Assembly (NCBI GenBank): GCA_040752815.1
Contig: JBFMGC010000027.1
Coordinates: 1 to 37,197, forward strand
Origin: Candidatus Zixiibacteriota bacterium
GTDB taxonomy: Bacteria; Zixibacteria; MSB-5A5; GN15; FEB-12
Length of the DNA: 37,197 nucleotides
Reading direction: 5' to 3'
The position numbers and the translations under genes are program-made. The stretch's first letter is position 1; each line of letters begins with the position of its first letter. Shown in pieces: positions 33,312 through 37,197 of the stretch. Below the pieces are notes generated by a model that saw only the letters and a program-made list of their open reading frames with translations, did no database searches and was not told the DNA's origin.

Positions 33312-34172
33312 TTACTTTCTCTTGGCCTCGTTGCAGGCAGCTTCGAGTTCGAGGAAACCGGGGCGGACATCGGCAAAAAGCGTCCGGCGAGCGAATTCGA
33401 CTGCGATCACCCCAGCCACTCCTTTATGGAATGAAAGCAAGGCGTGCTTCATAAGACCGATGTACTGGGCGTTTTCATCGACCCGAGCTTTCAGGCTGTT
33501 GGCGAGCGGCCCGACAAAGCCGTAGCAGGCAAGCACCCCAAGAAATGTTCCCACCAGGGCGGCCGCGACATTGCGGCCGATAACTTCGGGGCCTGCGTTG
33601 AGACTGGCCATGGTAATGACAATGCCCAGCACGGCAGCAACAATACCCAGTCCGGGGAGCGAGTCCGCGATCGTGGCCAGCGCCGACGGCCCCCGCATTT
33701 CGTCGTTGTGGGCGACCTGGAGATCGGATTCCATCAGCTCCTCGAGATCATGTGGCTGGACCGAACCGGAGATGATAACTCGCATGGTGTCGCAGAAGAA
33801 ATCGACCGCATGGTGATTCGCGAGGAATTTGGGATACCGTTTCAGGATTTCGCTTTCGTGGGGGTGCTCGATATGGTTTTCCAGTCCGACCAGACCGTCG
33901 CGCCGAGCGACATTGAAAATTTCGTACATCATGACCAGCAGGTTGAGATAGTCCTTTTTGCTGAAACTGGACCCCTTGAGCACGCCCAGAAGCTGGGCGA
34001 TCAGGGCTTTGAGCACCGACAGCGGGGCCGCAATTATAAGCGAGCCTAAAGCCGCACCTCCAATTATAAGGACCTCATTGGGTTGGTTGAGGGCGAGGGG
34101 CTGGCCCCCGTGCCACATGAACCCGCCCAGCACGCAGCCGATTACCACCGCTGCTCCGACTAAAAAAAGCAT
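33312..34172 (-). CDS. motA: Flagellar stator protein MotA
   Basis: A 286-residue inner-membrane protein with four helices: two near the N-terminus (1-20 and about 33-50) and two after the large cytosolic loop (about 165-190 and 200-225). The cytosolic loop has the charged residues expected to touch FliG (RRDGLVGLENHIEHP). The helix pair SLPGLGIVAAVLGIVITM and ALVGTFLGVLACYGFVGPLA are MotA signatures, including the two prolines that shape the channel. motB follows 4 bases later. No flagellar structural genes are in this window, so the motor is encoded elsewhere. Confidence 0.94.
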   Translation of the reverse strand: MLFLVGAAVVIGCVLGGFMWHGGQPLALNQPNEVLIIGGAALGSLIIAAPLSVLKALIAQLLGVLKGSSFSKKDYLNLLVMMYEIFNVARRDGLVGLENHIEHPHESEILKRYPKFLANHHAVDFFCDTMRVIISGSVQPHDLEELMESDLQVAHNDEMRGPSALATIADSLPGLGIVAAVLGIVITMASLNAGPEVIGRNVAAALVGTFLGVLACYGFVGPLANSLKARVDENAQYIGLMKHALLSFHKGVAGVIAVEFARRTLFADVRPGFLELEAACNEAKRK

Positions 34173-34389
34173 ATCGTTGTGTCTCTCTGTTTACGGGCTA
34201 CGCGATCCCGACTGATATCATTCTAATTTTCGGTAAGCCTGCCGAATTCTGAAGCTGGGGCGGAGCGGCAGCCCACGGCGGATCCGACCGGCAGAAATTC
34301 GGCCCGTTACCACTTGCCTGCCGCCCGTCACGACCTTACTTTTGTCCTGGCCGAACACTCGGCCTCTGAACGACTTATCCGGAGAGGTA

Positions 34390-35784
34390 GTGTTGCGAAT
34401 ACTGACATCTCGTCGCTCCCTGATTCTCATTTCCATCCTGGCGGTATTCAGCCTGTATGCCGTTGTGTTCGGCGCTTCCTGGTCGAGCGAAAACGCCGCT
34501 GGCTCATCCGAGGCTAATCACGGTGGTCAGGTGCTGGAAGTGCTCCTGGCACTGATAGTAATTCTGCTTGCGGCAAAACTCGGCGGGGACGTGTTCGAGC
34601 GTTTCGGCCAGCCGGCGGTGCTGGGCGAACTGGTGCTGGGGATGATTATCGGCAATTTGCACCTGATCGGCATCGATGCCCTCGAACCGTTCAAACATGA
34701 CATCACTCTCGAGATTCTGGCTCAGTTAGGCGTTATCATTCTGCTCTTTGAGGTCGGACTTGAGACCACCGTAAAAGAGATGATGGGCGTGGGGGTGGCG
34801 TCGTTCCTGGTGGCGACATTTGGCGTCGTCGCGCCCTTCTTCCTCGGCTGGGGTGTAGGGCTGTTGTTTTTGCCCGACGAAAGCACTTTGGTGCATGTTT
34901 TCATAGGGGCTACCCTGACCGCGACTTCGGTGGGAATCACCGCCCGCGTGCTCAAAGACCTCGGCAAGATGGATTCCAAGGAAGCGCGCATTATTCTCGG
35001 GGCGGCGGTTATCGACGATGTCCTCGGCCTTGTGATACTGGCGGTAGTCAGCGGGATTATCAGCGCTGCGGCGAGCGGATCCGGTGACAGTATCAGCATG
35101 GAACAGGTAGTTTGGATCATCGCCAAGGCGGTGGCTTTCATCGCCGGGGCAATTGTGATTGGATCCTTCATTCTCCCCCATTACTTCAAGTTCGGATTTC
35201 GACTGAAGGGTAAAGGGATTTTCCTCTCCTTCTGCTTGCTGGTCTGTTTCCTCTTGTCTTTTCTGGCCGGAAAGGCCGGGCTGGCGCCGATTGTGGGCGC
35301 TTTCGCCGCGGGACTGATATTGGACGAAGTCCAGTATCGCGAGTTCAGCGAGTCAGGCGAGCACGGTATCGAAGAGCTGGTGGCGCCCATTGGCACGTTT
35401 CTGGTGCCGATATTTTTCGTTTCGATGGGGATGGCGGTCGACCTGACCACATTCGGCCACTTTGAGATTCTCGGATTCGCTGCGGTAATGACGATAGCCG
35501 CTATAATCGGAAAACAGGTCTGCGGACTGGCGATTTTCGAAAAGGGGATCGACCGCCTTTCGATCGGTCTGGGGATGATTCCTCGCGGCGAGGTTGGGCT
35601 GATTTTCGCCGGTATCGGGGCCCGGCTGATGCTTGACGGCGAGCCGGTAGTGACTGCCAGCACCTACTCGGCGGTGGTTATTATGGTTATTGTCACTACC
35701 CTTGTCACCCCGCCCGCGTTGAAGGTATCTCTATTGCGAATGGATCGACGGCGGGAGAATGCCGTGTCAAAAGCTCCAGAATAG
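34390..35784 (+). CDS. CPA2 family cation/proton antiporter (NapA/GerN/KefB-like)
   Basis: A 464-residue membrane transporter with an N-terminal signal-like helix (residues about 10-28) followed by a 13-helix antiporter core. Family features are FGQPAVLGELVLGMIIGN, LFEVGLETTV, the paired aspartates D209-D210 in AAVIDDVLGLVIL, and GAFAAGLILDEVQYRE. The paired aspartate arrangement is that of NapA-type Na+/H+ (or K+/H+) exchangers. No RCK/TrkA-N nucleotide-binding domain follows, unlike KefB/KefC. GTG 34390 is chosen because GGAGAGG lies just upstream; TTG 34393 is possible and the frame is open to 34342. It is divergent from motAB. Its last bases run straight into the tRNA promoter. Confidence 0.9.
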   Translation: MLRILTSRRSLILISILAVFSLYAVVFGASWSSENAAGSSEANHGGQVLEVLLALIVILLAAKLGGDVFERFGQPAVLGELVLGMIIGNLHLIGIDALEPFKHDITLEILAQLGVIILLFEVGLETTVKEMMGVGVASFLVATFGVVAPFFLGWGVGLLFLPDESTLVHVFIGATLTATSVGITARVLKDLGKMDSKEARIILGAAVIDDVLGLVILAVVSGIISAAASGSGDSISMEQVVWIIAKAVAFIAGAIVIGSFILPHYFKFGFRLKGKGIFLSFCLLVCFLLSFLAGKAGLAPIVGAFAAGLILDEVQYREFSESGEHGIEELVAPIGTFLVPIFFVSMGMAVDLTTFGHFEILGFAAVMTIAAIIGKQVCGLAIFEKGIDRLSIGLGMIPRGEVGLIFAGIGARLMLDGEPVVTASTYSAVVIMVIVTTLVTPPALKVSLLRMDRRRENAVSKAPE

Positions 35785-35785
35785 C

Positions 35786-35814
35786 TTGACACGGTAATCC
35801 TGAGGGGGTATACT
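35786..35814 (+). promoter_or_regulatory. Consensus sigma70 promoter of the initiator tRNA gene
   Basis: TTGACA (35786-35791) and TATACT (35809-35814) are exactly 17 bases apart. The -35 box begins one base after the antiporter stop codon (35782-35784). Transcription would begin near 35821, 6 bases before the mature tRNA 5' end. The spacer holds a GGGGG run. Confidence 0.9.
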
Positions 35815-35826
35815 CTCAGACCTGAT

Positions 35827-35881
<55 letters not shown>

Positions 35882-35903
<22 letters not shown>

Positions 35904-37197
35904 AAATCGAATTCCACGAGATGACCCGGCGCACGATGGCAGGCCGCCTGCCTATCGCCTTGCGGTGGATTCTCAAAAACGACACGGGGGCAAGTGGGAT
36001 TAGTCGTATAGCGTTTGGCCGGTCGTCCGAGTACTTCTTCCGCTGCTGATGAACCTCCCGTCTGCAGCGAGGTTACATACAGAAAAAGTGGAGCTGAATA
36101 TGCCAAGCACGATCCGTCTTCACCGTGCCCTCCGGAGTACACCCGAGCGTGTCTATCGGAGCTCATGTCATTGTTAGCGGCCCTCTCGCGACTGACCGGT
36201 GTTGAACCATCCCGCAGCGTCCTACCCACTTGCCACGCCTTGATGGGACGGCCATGGACATCGTATGCAACCACATCTCCCCAACGGGCTGGCTTCACAC
36301 CACCTGGAGTGTTTATCTTGCCTTCAGTCTTGACCTCAGCGTCCGGTAATTCTGAACGGGCCCTCTCTGCTGCGTCTTTTACTCCCTGCTGGTGCGCTTC
36401 GTCACCCTTACGGCCGTTTGGATTGGGGTTCTTGTCAGCACCCGGCGCCTCTGACTGTTCTGCCAAAAGGAGCTGGGGAGCAATAGTAGCGCCGACCAAA
36501 AGCGCTGTACCCACTGTCTGCGCCGTCAAACCTGGACTTAACTTAACGGCGGTCTGCGCGATTGCGTCACCGACACTATTGAATGCCTCGGGATTTTGGC
36601 TGTAAGTAAGCAAACCAGCCGTTGCTGCAATCGTCGCAAAGCCGACCATTTGGGCAACTTTAGCCGCCAGTTCGGTAGCCCCGCCGTCCGGATCCACATA
36701 CCTCACCGGATTATTCCGGCAGTACACGTACGACCCTGTCCCCGGATCCTGAGCCCACTTCGGATCCACACTCGTGAATACCCTCAGCCCAGGATCGTAG
36801 TACCGCCTCCCATAATACGCCAATTCCCGGCTCAGTTCCTGATCCTGATACTGACCCGTGTACTGAAACTGGTTCTCCCGATTCCCCGATACCGTGCTGT
36901 ACAGCTTCTCCCCCCAAGGCCGATACAAATCCCGCACCCTGACCGTCCCGGCGTGATCCACCTGCGCCACCACCGACCCCAAATGATCCGTCAAATAATA
37001 ATCGACATCCTGTATGCTGCCACCTTCAAACTTGGCGATCCGCTCTCCGTTGACATACACGTAGTTGCCAATCAGAGTCGTGCTGCCGCCGGCCCTACGA
37101 TAATCCGCCAGCAAATCCTCGCCAAGATAATAAAACCCGGTCGTCAGGGAGTCCTTCTGGGGACACGGATACCAGTACCCTCCCCCACCCCCTCCCC
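35882..37197 (-). CDS. Rhs-repeat polymorphic toxin, 3' part only (runs off the window)
   Basis: The visible 437 codons are open to the window edge, so the N-terminal part is missing. The edge holds a Gly-coding run of G-rich bases. The Rhs core signature follows: YYLTDHLGSVVAQVD, GRRYYDPGLRVFTSVDP and NNPVRYVDPDGG, the conserved end of Rhs barrels, near 36680. The 265-residue C-terminal part has a hydrophobic region, then a segment at 36164-36420 (ARWGDVVAYDVHGRPIK, WQVGRTLRDGSTPVSRERA) resembling nuclease-fold toxin domains, which are often found after Rhs cores. That domain call is inference. The tail after RERAANNDM looks unlike a toxin end. The last seven codons and the TGA (35882-35884) lie antisense within the tRNA gene. 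No immunity gene can be placed between it and the tRNA. Confidence 0.85.

Noticed and set aside
35904-36163. Immunity gene for the Rhs toxin between its domain and the tRNA
   Set aside because: The only long frame is the toxin gene itself; no separate start with a ribosome-binding site is found before the tRNA on the minus strand.

Overview
This 37.2 kb window looks like chromosomal DNA of an anaerobic or facultative Gram-negative bacterium of the FCB type. A candidate phylum such as Zixibacteria is my best guess. The pointers are a dockerin-tailed beta-propeller secretory protein, lipoproteins with BACON-like and YCF48-like repeats, short palindromic elements scattered between genes, and moderately high GC. 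This is inference from gene style; no 16S rRNA gene is present.

Layout. 1-3311: an M23 cell-wall peptidase (minus), a 49-residue unknown basic protein (minus), a YdfG-like short-chain dehydrogenase (plus) and a DUF4386 membrane protein (plus). 3389-3608: a compact non-coding element built from nested inverted repeats, resembling a MITE. 3678-16589: a long minus-strand run holding an 11-subunit complex I operon (nuoA-B-C-D-H-I-J-K-L-M-N, no nuoE/F/G), then a DUF502 membrane protein, an EIIA-CBS regulatory protein and a sodium/calcium-exchanger family protein. 16849-19794: a Rieske protein, a b6-type cytochrome b and a nine-heme cytochrome c, also on minus. Together these form a quinone-based chain: an unidentified donor feeds complex I, quinol is oxidised by the Rieske/cytochrome b pair, and electrons pass to the multiheme cytochrome at the membrane.

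19889-22875: RidA, a DUF1801 protein, an HD-GYP signalling protein and an unknown protein of about 206 residues. 23258-28823: three secreted or lipid-anchored beta-propeller proteins (BACON plus YCF48-like; TolB/PD40-like; and a 13-repeat propeller with a C-terminal dockerin-like module behind a consensus sigma70 promoter). 28913-34172: mfd and a motAB stator pair. 34390-35784: a CPA2 cation/proton antiporter on plus. 35827-35903: an initiator tRNA with its own consensus promoter. 35882-37197: the 3' part of an Rhs-repeat polymorphic toxin gene running off the window edge, whose stop codon lies inside the tRNA gene on the opposite strand.

The least ordinary items are the nested inverted-repeat element at 3389-3608, the loop-conserved palindromes (one 20-mer occurs identically at 2424 and 20391, another sits in frame within the cytochrome c leader), the Rhs toxin/tRNA overlap without a visible immunity gene, and the mfd leader with a palindrome over its promoter and a terminator-like hairpin.
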